A stretch of DNA of 64,000 bases from Tridacna crocea (taxonomy: Eukaryota; Mollusca; Bivalvia; Cardiida; Cardiidae): assembly GCA_943736015.1 (NCBI GenBank), contig OX031069.1, forward strand, positions 38,660,728 to 38,724,727, given 5' to 3'. Below are positions 21,637 to 32,836 of the stretch, in pieces; the stretch's first letter is position 1, and each line of letters begins with the position of its first letter. Both the position numbers and the translations under genes were made by a program. The notes beneath the pieces are model-generated. The model worked only from the letters and a program-made list of their open reading frames with translations. It had not been told where the DNA came from and did not search any database.

Positions 21637-21866
21637 TCAACCCTTTACCACACAATCCCGACTTTTAAACACCTCTGTGAAAGAAGCCTTTTGAAAACAT
21701 TGTGGGAAAAGGAGAAAATGCTGGTAACCAGCATTTTCTCCTTTTCCCACAATGTTTTCTCCCCTTCCCAAAACAAATATTAATTCTTTAGAAACATTTA
21801 TTTTGTCGTCTGTAAATGCGTCCAATTTTGACCAATCTAAAATTTTGTCGTTTGGTAAAGAGTCAA
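21637..21866 (-). mobile_element. H1 MITE flanked by TCAA
   Basis: Both borders read TCAA (TATCAACCCTTTACCA and GGTAAAGAGTCAAATG) while the rest is close to consensus, including a perfect palindrome. Confidence 0.9.
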
Positions 21867-22874
21867 ATGTGCAAGGTTAATTTCACCCATTTTATCGTGA
21901 TCTTTTTCAATATATTAAAAACCAAAGTTAGTTGGAAGAATTTCAAAGGCCTCCTAAATATTACGGATCGAATAATGACATATTTGTTGGAAAGTGTGGG
22001 AAACTTTCTTGGAAAACGGAGAAAATACTGTCATTGTTCCCCTTCCAACAACGGCTTTTTAAAACCGTTTCATATGTGTTCTTTGGTAAAGGAGACTGTC
22101 CTAGCAGTATGATCTTAATCTTCACCACTCTTCGGTGCTCATCGATTACTAAACCCAAAACTAGAACTGACAATATAGAAGAATTTTCTTGAAGAGATTG
22201 TGAAAAAAGGCAAAAGAAAAAAAAACTTGTTACTTCCTAGAACAGATAACGGTATCCGAATTCGACTATAGGTTTTTACTGGTCTCATCCGGCTATAGAC
22301 GGCGACAACAGCAACAACGAAAAACCGGTATAAATCTGTACACAAATTTTGTGCACAAATTAAAATTCTCATATGTTTATAAATTGACCTCTCTTAAAAC
22401 TAGAACTTTGACATAATTTTTTGCTTGTATATTCAATGAACCGCCGTTTCGGAAACAAATATTTTCATCGTCAACGTTAAACGCAAAAAGAAAAAAAAAA
22501 GATAAATTCCTCTGCTACTCAAGATATTTACGTTCCCCAAAATAGACATGAAATGGCTTCCAAATACAAAGAATTTCGTAAGTGTTTCAGAGATTTTCGA
22601 GTTATAAACGACTTCTTGAATCGCTCTAGGCAATGAAGCATTCAATAATTTGTCAGTGATCATGTATGTCACGAAATATATATTGCCGTTTGCTGTAATA
22701 AAGATTACACCAACGAAACAGAAACAGCGCTTTAGGCTTTTTTACTGTAAAATTCAAGATGGACTTGTGACGAAACGGCGCACAAAAAAATGTCCAAGCA
22801 TGAAAAGAAGCATCTTAAACGTCTCATTATTGAGACTATCTCAACACCTTTTTCTTCATTTTTAGGACGAGCCT

Positions 22875-22964
22875 AACCGGCAGTTTAAAGTTAAACCTAG
22901 GTTAAGCCATGATAAACTCAGATCTTAACCTAGGTTTAACTTTAAACTGTCGTTATACAACCGG
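22875..22964. repeat. 90-bp inverted repeat
   Basis: AACCGGCAGTTTAAAGTTAA pairs with TTAACTTTAAACTGTCG then CCGG; CCTAGGTTAAG lies inside each arm; loop of about 16 bp. Confidence 0.75.
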
Positions 22965-23078
22965 CCCCTGTCTGGTTAATGATAAGCTTTATTACACGTC
23001 TATACAAAGTGCCGTGCCAGGCCGTGGCAGAGTCGGTGGCGTATCCGTTGCCTGCGAATGTCATATCGTCGGGTTTGC

Positions 23079-23307
23079 TTAACTCATTACCAAACAACAA
23101 TATTTTAGGCTTGCCCAAATTGAAAGCATTTACAGAAGACAAAATAAAAGTGACTGAAAATTTGAAATTTGTTTTGTGAAGGGTAGAAAACATTGTGGGA
23201 AAAGGAGAAAATGCTGGTTACCAGCATTTTCTCCTTTTCCCACAATATTTTCTGAAGGCTTCTTTCTCAGGGGCGTCAAAAGTAGGGATTGTGTGGTAAT
23301 GGGTTAA
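23079..23307 (+). mobile_element. H1 MITE
   Basis: TTAACTCATTACCAAACAAC to GGTAATGGGTTAA. Belongs, with 29.1, 58.5 and 62.1 kb, to the youngest-looking group with CATTACC ends. Confidence 0.92.
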
Positions 23308-23319
23308 AATACCTCGGAT

Positions 23320-23368
23320 CTACACCTTGTTTCAAGCTGTAGTTACGAGGTTTTGAAGTAAACCGATG
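23320..23368. repeat. H4 half
   Basis: CAAGCTGTAGTTACGAGG then TTTGAAGTAAACCGATGATA is the right arm; only CTACACCTTGTTT remains of the left. Confidence 0.55.
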
Positions 23369-23371
23369 ATA

Positions 23372-23690
23372 TTATTCTTCGAAGGTTCAACATGACGCTA
23401 TGACGCGTCACCCATCCCCCGTATACCTGGGAAAAGTATGCCTTATATCGAAGCTATTAGCCTATTACCCAAGCATGTAGGGGCTGTTTTAATAAATGGT
23501 CGGTGCATAGGTTACATGCTAGCCGATCATAGCTGAATGAATGGCATCAGGTAGATTTTATTGAGTAAACGTTTATTTCATTTGAAATTCAAAGTGACAG
23601 TTGTTGTTTTGAAAAATTACTCCGCTTCTGTATCTAGAAAGTCCAAATCAGATAGATGCGTATTTGTAGAATGCCATCTAGCAGGAGATA
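23372..23690 (+). mobile_element. R10 element, diverged
   Basis: CATAGCTGAATGAATGGCAT and AGAATGCCATCTAGCAGGAG align with the 49.2- and 58.9-kb copies. The left end is uncertain. It has no P9 insertion. Confidence 0.65.
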
Positions 23691-23692
23691 AG

Positions 23693-23850
23693 GCGGCGCA
23701 CCATCCCTAGCTCGTTCAGTTTCTTTACGTGGGTTAATGATAGTCGATACGAAAAGAATAATTCCTCCTCCGTTATGCTCGTTATTGTTTCGTCGATGAT
23801 TACGTGGGAAATCAGCCATTGGCTTGGGAAAAATAAAGCGGTAACGGTAA
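23693..23850 (+). mobile_element. SINE type B body, partial
   Basis: CGCACCATCCCTAGCTCG aligns with CCACCATCCCTGACTCG just after the tRNA-like head at 31.1 kb. TACGTGGGAAATCAGCC matches the type B body. Confidence 0.5.
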
Positions 23851-24363
23851 CAGAAATTCCGGAAAAGCATGAATATGTACATAGGCCGCCACGATAGAAC
23901 TAAATTATTGCTGAAAACAATGCCAACAATCAAAGAAAGAAGTGGCCAACAAGAAGTACTAGTAGTTTTTTTTTTTTTTTAGTAGTTAGTTAAAGAAACG
24001 AAATTCGAAATTTTGACAAAACTCTTTTATAATATAGTTCCTGTTTAGTAGAATCGTTTTGGGATTGCTGTTTAGCCCTTTAATTTAAAAATGCTTTCTT
24101 TACATCGATTGAGAAAGAAGAATGCAACTTCTATTAATCTTTCTCGATTCTGCTTCTAGACAGCCGTAATTTTAGTCGATTGTTAGAGTTAATCAACAAC
24201 AACAACAACAGATATCCCATGTTCCAACCTGATTTATTAAAAAATTTAGTCCGTTGACAATACCTGCAAAAACATCCAAGTAACTATATTCCTAGGTTGT
24301 TTAAATTGATATATAAGCCTAATTGTATTCTCATTTTCTTATCTTCTCAAAAGGTCATTGGAA

Positions 24364-24415
24364 AGTAGACATTTAAGATCAGACTGCATGTCCTATGCAG
24401 CCAGATCTCGAATTC
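24364..24415. repeat. H2 hairpin, decayed
   Basis: TTAAGATCAGACTGCATG with ATGCAGCCAGATCTCGAAT. Confidence 0.6.
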
Positions 24416-24606
24416 ATTATCCACCAGGTTACCTCACACCAAATCTCAGTACCAGCAGGTTATGTCAATATTTCATTCCTTGCATTGGCAAATTTATTTG
24501 CAGCATTAGTTCAACATCCGATTTATCACACCTAAAGAATTTCAAGCAGATACTAATCTCAGTTATTTCCCTTTAGCAGTAAATTGATTATGTTCTCAGA
24601 AATGCT

Positions 24607-24832
24607 TTAACCCTTTTCTAAACAATCCCTGGTTTTTACGGGTCAGGAATAGACCTTTTGAAAACATTGAGGGAAAAGGAGAAAATGCTGGTAACCAGCA
24701 TTTTCTCCTTTTCCCGCAATGTTTTCCACCCTATCATATTAAGAAATCATCTTTTTAGCAACCGTTAATTTGTCATCTGCAAAATGCTTTCCATTTGGTC
24801 TGGTCCAAAATTTGCTGTTTGGTAAGGGTTAA
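24607..24832 (-). mobile_element. H1c MITE
   Basis: The B arm differs from H1 (CAATCCCTGGTTTTTACGGG). Stem and A arm are H1-like. TTAA at both ends; the right TTAA is shared with the next element. Confidence 0.88.
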
Positions 24833-24943
24833 CCCCCTAGGCTGCTAAGCCCGAATCAATGACCCATTGCGAACAGTGTAGATCAAGATCAGACTGCACA
24901 GAACTTTCACTCTGATCTTTGATCTACACTATCCGATGAGAAG
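24829..24943 (+). mobile_element. H2 MITE, right part missing
   Basis: TTAACCCCCTAGGCTGCTAA starts exactly at the terminal TTAA of the H1c copy. The hairpin 24875-24933 follows; the far end was not found. Confidence 0.7.
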
Positions 24944-24944
24944 A

Positions 24945-25365
24945 AGCTTTTCTCCTTTAATTACCATTGAACTAACAACAATTCTGCTTTCTACAATCGG
25001 CTAAAAAGTTTCAATTTAGATATTTAGAAGGACTAGGGTTGATTTTTCTTCATCCTTTGTTTTTCACTCTTGATTATTTTTCGTTTGGTCATGCATCGAT
25101 GCATTTTAATTTACAATGCATATAAAGAGGGTAACATTATGGACCCCGGGCCCGATGTTTAAATATTGTATTACATACCTAGCACTGAAATCCTGGAATT
25201 TCCCAGTGTAATAAATTTTGATATCATCACTAGTGACGTTATCAACTTTCACTTTCACTTCCTGACGTAATTTGGGAACTATTCTTTTTTTTTGACAACA
25301 TTTTTTTTTTTACTTTCAAACGCAAAATTACAAATAATAATGTTAATTAGGTATATGAAAAATAG
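24945..25365. other. no gene recognised
   Basis: AT-rich; contains poly-T runs near 25290 and no supported feature. Confidence 0.4.
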
Positions 25366-25370
25366 AATAA

Positions 25371-25513
25371 TCAACTAGTTGTTTTTGATATGAAAAATAT
25401 CTCACTTGGACGCGTCGTAAGGCGTTAAAAAAACTCGTGCTGCGCACTCGTTTTTTCAACGCCTAACAACGCATCCTCGTGAGATATTTTTCATATCAAA
25501 AACAACCAGTTGA
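25371..25513. repeat. 143-bp inverted repeat
   Basis: TCAACTAGTTGTTTTTGATA then TGAAAAATATCTCAC pairs with the right arm ending AAAACAACCAGTTGA. The inner stem is AGGCGTTAAAAAAACTCG and partner, with loop TGCTGCGCA. Arms are about 65 bp. Confidence 0.8.
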
Positions 25514-25544
25514 TCACCTCTATGTATTATTTACCCAGTTATCA

Positions 25545-25893
25545 TTAGGTATTACCATCTTAACGCTTCTAGTGCAACATGGAATGAAATTTCTTATTAG
25601 TTGATAAATAACAATTTATACTGATATAATATTTTCTAACCGACCAGAAATTCCATTGATGTCCATCTTGAAGGCATTTGTTGATATTTTTGTTAGTTTT
25701 CTGAAAAGGGAGGTAATTATTATCTCGCTTCGTAATGAGAAAAGAGTGGTCGTAGTTTTATAAATGATTATTCTAAGAAAGACAAAATAGAAAAAAAGTG
25801 GATTGGTCAAAGAAGTAAAATAATACTCATTTTCAGCCATTGAAACTTTTTAGGATAATATTACAGTGGAAATAGCTGCTTTCCATTAGAATG
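25545..25893 (+). mobile_element. D390 element, diverged
   Basis: TAGGTATTACCATCTTAACG end, a GAAAAGGGAGGTAATTATTA block identical to the 3-kb copy, and GCTTTCCATTAGAATG at the far end. Confidence 0.75.
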
Positions 25894-25947
25894 ATACTAG
25901 AATGATAAATGTATTTAACAGACGTTCCTACGAAGTCCTTGGATCTC

Positions 25948-26178
25948 CGGTAACTCTGTACCAAATGACAAAATTTTAGACTCTTCCAAACCGAAAGCGT
26001 TTGTAGACAACAAAATAAACTTGACTGAAAAATTGAAACTTTACTTTGGAAGAGTAGAAAACATTGTTGGGGAAGGAGAAAATGCTGGTTACCAGCAATT
26101 TCTCCTTTTCTCATAACGTTTTCAAAAGCTGTCCTCTTCAGGGTTGTCAAAACTATGTTACTTTGTGATAGGAATGAA
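25948..26178 (+). mobile_element. H1 MITE, worn
   Basis: GTAACTCTGTACCAAATGAC to TTTGTGATAGGAATGAAC. The palindrome has one arm mutated (CCAGCAATTTCTCC). Confidence 0.8.
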
Positions 26179-26252
26179 CTAGGAGCTTATTTAACCCTGG
26201 CAAAAGTTAATCTCTTCGGTTGTTTTGTGCAAGTAAATGCTTATTTTACTAC

Positions 26253-26285
26253 AATGTAGATCAAGATCAGACTACAGAAAATGCA
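26253..26285. repeat. H2 arm
   Basis: CAATGTAGATCAAGATCAGAC only; no partner arm. Confidence 0.45.
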
Positions 26286-26555
26286 GTTGTCATGGTTAAG
26301 CTTTTCGGGGTGCTTGGTCGAAATGTTTGACATATCATTGGACTGTATAAATTCGCGAGGGATGCAGCTCCATCTTGCTGTACACAGTCCTATACAGCCA
26401 CAAAATTTGTGTGGAGAGCTGTTCGGGAAAAACAACTTGGAAAAAGTTACTATTCAACTAACCGTCTACAACTAATGTTTTTGTATAATATCTTCTCGGT
26501 CTGCATGTCTCTCCGTCTGTCTGTCAGCCCCTCCGTGCTTCCGTAAGTCCCCCTT

Positions 26556-26598
<43 letters not shown>
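26556..26598 (+). repeat. (CT)n microsatellite
   Basis: About 21 uninterrupted CT units, preceded by CT-rich sequence from 26495. Confidence 0.95.
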
Positions 26599-26599
<1 letters not shown>

Positions 26600-27520
26600 A
26601 CTTAGGTAATTAAGCTATTCATGAAAACATACAAACAATTTCGTCTGTTAATTAGCTTTGCCATTACTTCAGATATGTCAAAGAAGGCTATGTCTTCATC
26701 TGGAATGAACAAAGCAGTTATTGTAGTTCTACATGTGTACATCTTATTTTGTATTTGTTTCAATGCTGTGTGATGTGGCCAGGAGGTCTTGAAAACTTAC
26801 AAAATTTAAAAAAGTATATGTTCCAAAAAATACTCTCTTTCTCGGTCTTTCTCACTCTTGGGTCACCCAATAAGGAAGTAAAATAAAAAGGATCATTGCC
26901 CTTTCAGACAAATCTTTATTGTAAACGTTCTGTCAGAGATATTTTATCAATCCGAATATTCAATCTCCACGATACGACAATTTTCTTTCAAAACCAATTA
27001 CATTATCTATTTGAGTTTGTGGAATACATTTCCTATTCATTTTCTGTATAATACCGCCAGTAAATGGGTTTTTCGATATTTTGAAAAGAATTCAAGCTCT
27101 AACGGTCGTCACTTCACATTAAAGCAACCAGTCTGCTGTATTGCCAAGCACGAACTAGAGTTTGTCAAGTGTTGCCGTCCAAATATTTGCCGGAAATTAG
27201 TGCGCATTGGAAAGTAGTACCAGTTATTGTTTATATGCTATTCCAGAAGAGCGGACGGTTACGGAACTTTGTCTGTGTTAGAATCGGTCTAGTATTTTTG
27301 TTAGTTCATTATTATCGAAAATATTGAAAGGAGTGCTGAGTACTGAAACGGTTTATTGTAGAACTTATGGAAAGTCAGCAATGTCAGACTAGATGTCGTC
27401 TGCGCTTGAGCGCCTTTATTAATTACATTTGCATTATTGTGCAATGTTTAAACTCGTTTAATTGGTATTATTGAAGTGAATTCATACTAAATGGAATTGG
27501 ATATTTGCTTTAATTTCATT
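26600..27520. other. no gene recognised
   Basis: One plus-strand frame of 68 codons (27011-27217) lacks splice signals and recognisable motifs. Relatively repeat-poor. Confidence 0.4.
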
Positions 27521-27527
27521 CTCTGAG

Positions 27528-27564
27528 ATAACTATTGATGAAGACAGACGGACTTTTACAACAG
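27528..27564 (+). CDS. candidate short exon, product unknown
   Basis: CTTTAATTTCATTCTCTGAG is an acceptable acceptor, and ACAG|GTATGT a good donor. The 37 bases are open as ITIDEDRRTFTT. Alternatively they hold a start (MKTDGLLQQ) of a first coding exon. Too short to judge by codon use. Confidence 0.15.
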
Positions 27565-27637
27565 GTATGTAATTAAGAATATTTTCTAGGTTTCATAGAA
27601 TTGAATTGTAATTTACTGTCCATGTAGTCTATGGTGT

Positions 27638-27866
27638 TTAAGTCTACCAAACGAGCAAAAAATTAGACTTTCCAAAATTGAAAGGTTTTGCAGAGGACAA
27701 AATAAAATGGTTTTCAAAAATGTCGTCTTTTAAGGGGTAGAAATAATTGTCGGAAAAGAAGAAAATGCTGGTTACCAGCATTTTTTTTTCTTTTCTGACA
27801 ATGTTTTCGAAGGGCTTCTTTATTAAAACTCAGGATTATGTGTTATATATTTATAGATTAATTTTC
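27638..27866 (+). mobile_element. H1 MITE, worn
   Basis: TTAAGTCTACCAAACGAGC start. The outer stem carries TGTCGG/CTGACA, a paired change from TGTGGG/CCCACA. The right end has decayed. Confidence 0.75.
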
Positions 27867-27976
27867 ATGTGCAGATATCTATTAATAATCACAAAAAATT
27901 CTGTTTCTACGAATATTATTTAGAACCAAACCTGTGCATTGTAATAGTTATTGTATAAGATTTCTGTGTACTCTTG

Positions 27977-28200
27977 TTTAGCTCTGTACCACACAATCCC
28001 TACTTTTGACGACCATGAGAAAGAAGCCTTTAGAAGACATTGTGTGAAAAGAAAAAAATGCTGGTAACCAACATTGTCTCCTTTTCCCATACCATTTTCT
28101 ACCTTTCACGAAACAAATTTCAAATTTTCAGTCACTTTCATTTTGTCGTCTGCTTTCGATTTGGACTAGCCTAGAATTTTGTCGTGTGGTTAAGAGTTAA
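27977..28200 (-). mobile_element. H1 MITE, worn
   Basis: TTAGCTCTGTACCACACAAT to GTGTGGTTAAGAGTTAA; the palindrome has mismatches (GTGTGAAAAGAAAAAAATG). Confidence 0.8.
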
Positions 28201-28367
28201 ATACATATAGCAACACTTACTCTTCATTTTACTTCAAGAGATTGCAGTTCTCTTTTCTTTTTGTAAATTTTCATCACCAATTTCTGTACTTTTTTAATCT
28301 TTTTTTTGTTTTACTATTTTTATCATTTTAACTGACAAGATCCATCTTTCATTTAACATTTTCTTTA

Positions 28368-28591
28368 CATTTTATCAGACGACAAATTTAAGTGTTATAC
28401 GAATTGAAAGTATTTTAGATAACAATGTCAGTGTGGCTAAAAAAACTGCAAATTTATTGTTAAACGGTAAAAACAATCGTGGGAGAAAGACGAAATGCTG
28501 GTTAGCAGCATTCTCTCCTATTTCAACAATGTTTTCAAAAGGCTTTTTTTCCAGGGTCGTTAAAAGTCGGAATGATACGGTAATGCGTTAA
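28368..28591 (+). mobile_element. H1 MITE, worn
   Basis: ATCAGACGACAAATTTAAGT start, palindrome GCTGGTTAGCAGC, end GGTAATGCGTTAA. Confidence 0.75.
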
Positions 28592-29107
28592 AATATTACT
28601 TCCTTTCGTTTATGCATACAAACGAAATTCTGTAAAACAGCAGTACACGAAATGATTTGAACGATGCTCCGGGAAAACGGGCTTAATGCATCTCTCTAAT
28701 TGATCCATTGAAAAATATTTTTTTCATGCAACCGCCTAAATCAAGAGGTAGTATGGGCCTTGGAAATGCACACATTTGCAAATAGCAAAACGATTCGGCC
28801 CACGTAATCTTGGCCGGACTGCCCAGGCGGGCATAGGACTTTAATTTTCACAATTTCATCAAACTCCTTTTTCACAGATTCTGGTTGTTACAGATGGGAC
28901 AGCCAGTCGTAAATATTAATTTCATTTCCTTGATGTACCATCTATATGATTAATTTTATTTGATAATTAAAGCCTTCGTCTTAATCATACAGATATATCA
29001 CTATCATTCTGAGTGTACAAGTGCTTTTTTGTATTTGATATCCGGAGAGAAAGTCAGAAAACCTAATTTTAATCCTTCTATCCAGCTGAATAACTAAAAT
29101 AAAATTT

Positions 29108-29336
29108 TTAACCCATTACCACACAATTCCTACTTTTGACGTCCCTGAGAAAGAAGCCTTTAGAAAACATTGTGGGAAAAGGAGAAAATGCTGGAAACCA
29201 GCATTTTCTCCTTTTCCCACGATGTTTTCTACCCTTCACAAAACAAAATTCAAATTTTCAGTCACTTTTATTTTGTCGTCTGCAAATGCTTTCAATTTGG
29301 ACCAATCTAAAATATTGTCGTTTGGTAATGGGTTAA
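29108..29336 (-). mobile_element. H1 MITE
   Basis: TTAACCCATTACCACACAAT to GGTAATGGGTTAA; palindrome centre CTGGAAACCAG. Confidence 0.92.
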
Positions 29337-29510
29337 TTCGATGGCAACCCCCCCCCAAATACCCCAAATATTGCTATTTCAAGGTTGTGTTTTGGGGAGT
29401 TATATCTTCATATCGGACAGTGTAGATTCAAGATCAGACTGTGCAGTCTGATCTTGAATCTACACTGTCCGCAAAAGGTCAGCGAGTTGCGCTTAGCAGC
29501 TAAGAATTAA
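29333..29510 (+). mobile_element. H2 MITE
   Basis: It uses the terminal TTAA of the H1 on its left. Hairpin 29416-29468 has lost its loop (GACTGTGCAGTC). The right end CGCTTAGCAGCTAAGAATTAA hands its TTAA to the next element. Confidence 0.8.
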
Positions 29511-29670
29511 CCCTTTACTCCATAATATTTTATCCATAGAGCGCCGAACAGTCTGGAAAGAAAACCCAAGTTACTGCAGTCTTTTAATGTTCTTCCAGTC
29601 TAGACTATCTGGGCAATCTGATCTTGATCTAAACAGGCTGAAAAAAGTAACTTTGGTTGTAAAGGATTAA
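29507..29670 (+). mobile_element. TTAA MITE of unnamed type
   Basis: TTAACCCTTTACTCCATAAT and GTTGTAAAGGATTAA are inverted ends. The interior has a worn H2-like arm (GGGCAATCTGATCTTGATCT). Third link in a chain of TTAA elements. Confidence 0.7.
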
Positions 29671-29962
29671 TTTTATTATGTTGTTACAGAATTTCTTATG
29701 TGCGGAATTTTGTTCGAAAATGTTTCAAATGTTTCAGTAGGCTGACCTTGGCCGATACTGTTTGCTATTTGTAAATCTTCTGAAAGTTGACACCAAAGGC
29801 CCATTCTACAGTGTTCCTCATTATTCGTTTGGTTATTGTACAAAATAGATTTCACGGATCTAAACTTATACAAACGAACCACAGAAACGAAAGTGGAAAA
29901 CATTTCGAAACTCCCTTTAATTTTTCTTGGCTGTCCACATTTTATCGAAGACAGTTTTTTTT

Positions 29963-30175
29963 TCAATCCTTTTCCTGCTAAACAAGTAAAATAAAATTTT
30001 CAATTCGGTAGTAAAACTTTAAATTTTTGCAATTTTAAAGTCATGTTTTGGAAAATAATATCTCCTTATCGGACAGTGTAGATCTAGGATGAGACTGCAC
30101 GTTTTGTGCAGTCTCATCCTGATCTACACTGTCCGCAAAACGTCAACGAGTCGCAATCAGCAGCCCAAGAGTTAA
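29963..30175 (+). mobile_element. H2 MITE with paired stem changes
   Basis: Left TCAATCCTTTTCCTGCTAAA, right CAGCAGCCCAAGAGTTAA. The stem reads AGGATGAGAC / GTCTCATCCT against AAGATCAGAC / GTCTGATCTT in most copies. Confidence 0.8.
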
Positions 30176-30321
30176 AGTCATTTGCACAAAATTAGTTAAG
30201 GAAGGTGAAAAAGCTTAAACCCATTTATCAGGTTTTATCAAAAACCTGTCCGCTGCATGCAATATATTTCTGGTTATTTTTCTTTAGCTCAGGGTTGCAC
30301 TGGTAGCAGCTGGGTTCTCTT

Positions 30322-30388
30322 TTGGCCGATATTGTAGGTCAAGATTAGGCCTCGCAGAACCTGTAGTCTGATCCTCGATCTATGCTGT
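30322..30388. repeat. H2 hairpin, decayed
   Basis: ATTGTAGGTCAAGATTAGGC with GTAGTCTGATCCTCGATCTA. Confidence 0.5.
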
Positions 30389-30459
30389 CAATAACGACGG
30401 GATTTTTTGCGGGGGCAGGTGGCGCCATGTTTTTGCTTACTTCTGAGAGAATGTAGATA

Positions 30460-30670
30460 TATTCCGACTTACAAAGACCTAAAAAAAAAAAAAAACCCAC
30501 GGTCAATAAAGGAAAAAATGGTCGTCACCAGCTTTTTCTCCTTTTTCCATAATATTTTCTATTCTTTTGAGAATAAAAAATTTAGTTTGAGCCAAATATT
30601 ATTTATTGTATACATATACCTTCAATTTTGACAAATCCGAATTTTCGTTCGGTAACAAGAAAAGGGTTAA
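30460..30670 (-). repeat. H1 MITE, heavily decayed
   Basis: CACCAGCTTTTTCTCCTTTT and TTTCTATTCTTTTGAGAAT, then TTCGGTAACAAGAAAAGGGTTAA at the right. Confidence 0.55.
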
Positions 30671-30839
30671 TTACCACTGTAGTTCCTAGTAGTTCAATCA
30701 TTAACCTGCAGATCGAGTAAATAAAGGAGACATAAGTTTAAATTCCAAGTTCTAACTAGGTCCTTTCGAGAACTGGTGGTCGCCAATCCGACATGAGTCA
30801 TTACTCTGTCCTCACTGAATATTGTTTACTTATAGATAT

Positions 30840-30990
30840 ACACTGTTATAAATTGAAAGCAATTGTAGACAACAAAATAGATGTGACTCAAAAATTTAAA
30901 TTTATTTTGGACAGAGTAACGTTAGATAACATAGTGAGAAAAGGAAAAACGCTTGTTACCAGCAAATTGTGAGATAAAGGTTTAAGAAAA
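30840..30990 (+). repeat. H1 A arm with broken stem
   Basis: AATTGAAAGCAATTGTAGAC then AACAAAATAGATGTGACTC and GCTTGTTACCAGC; the B arm is absent. Confidence 0.6.
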
Positions 30991-31090
30991 TGATATAGAT
31001 AAATAAATAATATTTCAATTTTGTAACGGAGATAGCAAACGTTTTCAATTGTTTTAATATTAAACTGTCTCTGGTTGAGACTCTGCAGAG

Positions 31091-31262
31091 CATCGCCAAG
31101 CCCTGGTAGCTTAGTCGGTAACGCAGAACCTGAGAACACGAGGTCCAGGGTTCGATCCCTGGCCACCATCCCTGACTCGCCTAATTTCTTTCCGAAAATT
31201 GATGATAATCACTGCGACAGGAAACATTCCTCTCCCACCGCTGACCACAAAAAGAAAGATCC
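31091..31262 (+). mobile_element. SINE type B with tRNA-like head
   Basis: GCCCTGGTAGCTTAGTCGG (A box TAGCTTAGTCGG) and GGGTTCGATCCC (B box) at tRNA spacing. The body CCACCATCCCTGACTCG follows. The 3' tail seen in other copies is missing, so it looks truncated after about 31262. Confidence 0.75.
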
Positions 31263-31448
31263 GAATTAAACTCACTCTATTTATCAAATCAGATTTATTC
31301 AACATTGAAGTTTCATGTAAAGTTGACATAAGCACGAAAGAAAAAAATTAGAAGCATTAACCCAGCTTTCACAGCCATTTTGAACTGCCCTTCTCAAGGC
31401 TTAAACCTGCTACTTGTCTTGCAGCTCACGAACCTTCATATGAAGCAT

Positions 31449-31531
31449 ATCGTCGGTTTACTTCAAAAAACTTGTAACTATCACTTGAAACAAGCTGTAG
31501 TTACGGGCTTTTTGAAGTAAACGGACGATAT
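31449..31531. mobile_element. H4 palindromic MITE
   Basis: ATCGTCGGTTTACTTCAAAA to TTTTTGAAGTAAACGGACGAT; centre around CACTTGAAACAAG. Confidence 0.75.
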
Positions 31532-31539
31532 ATGGGAAT

Positions 31540-32250
31540 GGTGTTTCAGACGAGATGAAGGGTGGCGTGTTTTCCGAGCATGACAAAACGAAGTTTATTG
31601 ATCGGATGCAATTAGCGCATTTCTGTCTCGATTATGAAGACCATAATACAGGGGTTACTGACTGAGAGCTTAGGTGTAGCTAAGTTTATTTTTCCCTTCG
31701 CATATAGACGAGTCGTTGACCTTTACCTCTCTAACCTTTATGCGTGAATTAGTTATTAGGCTTGTCCGAATTTACTGCAACTCGTACTAGACCGCCGCTA
31801 TTTCATATACTTGATGTTTGAATTACCGACATTAAAAAAAAAATCCGATTTCTTTACATTTAAAGACATCTGGCATCGGTAAATTTTGAGGATTCTTCTT
31901 AGACAATCTCATCTATGGAACTTGGTTTTTTTTCTTCCGTGGATTACGTGTACATATATGTACACATCTAGTTTACAACGAATGCCGTAGTTTCGTATTC
32001 TGCCTGTACAGTAATTCATTCCTCCGACAAAACCAGGTACCGTAAAATACCCCAATACAAAGTTTTTTGTTCAACCGAGCTGTCACTTCAATCAAGCTGT
32101 TAGAAAAGTGAGTCCTTTTATTTGTTCCAAAGACAAAAAAAAATCCCATTTTGTTTTTCCAAAAGAAGATTTCTGGTTCACGTAAAGTATTAATGCATGT
32201 CCTAAGCATGTCTCCTTAGTTTCCTCTATGCAACTGAGGATCCTTTGAGG
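31540..32250. other. no gene recognised
   Basis: Short frames only. A minus-strand frame of 78 codons (31973-32209) has no known motif. Confidence 0.4.
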
Positions 32251-32254
32251 ACAA

Positions 32255-32320
32255 TACAGTTAGATCACACTGCTCAGATCATGCAGATTCTGATTTCAGA
32301 TTTATGTCGTCCGCTTGTTT
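32255..32320. repeat. H2 hairpin, decayed
   Basis: Worn arms around CAGATCATGCAGATTCTGAT, ending TTATGTCGTCCGC. Confidence 0.4.
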
Positions 32321-32529
32321 AGTCAAGGCTACACGACAAAGTCTTTTTGAATTGCGCTGGATTGTATCGTTGAAAGATATTGAGTCTATACGAGCCATGC
32401 TCCGGAAGAATCTTTCTGGTGCATAGTACCCAGCAAGTCTTCGTATAATCATGCACCAATAAAATCTATTTTGTCAAACTTCTAAATCACAAAGTAAACC
32501 GGTCCTTGGTCACGCAGAAAATTGACCGA

Positions 32530-32602
32530 TTGCAAAAAGACATCAATTCATGTCAGCCTGCGCGGACTGCGCAGGCTGACATGAAATGATGTCTTTTTGC
32601 AA
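32530..32602. mobile_element. H3 hairpin, almost perfect
   Basis: TTGCAAAAAGACATCAATTC and CATGTCAGCCTGCGC fold back on their complement. The outer stem (GACATCA) differs from the usual TATCGAC on both arms. Confidence 0.8.
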
Positions 32603-32607
32603 ATGCG

Positions 32608-32836
32608 TTAACCCTTTACCACACAACCCATACTTTGACGCCCCTGAGAAAGAAACCTTTAAAAAAACATTGTGGGAAAAGGAGAAAATGCTGGTAGCCA
32701 GCATTTTCTCCTTTTCCCTTAATGTTTTCTACCCTTCACAAAACAAATTTCAAATTTCCAGTCACTTTTATTTTGTCGTCTGCAAATGCTTTCAATTTGG
32801 ACAAGTCTATAATATTGTCGTCTGGTAATGAGTTAA
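32608..32836 (-). mobile_element. H1 MITE
   Basis: TTAACCCTTTACCACACAAC to GGTAATGAGTTAA; begins six bases after the H3 hairpin. Confidence 0.9.
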
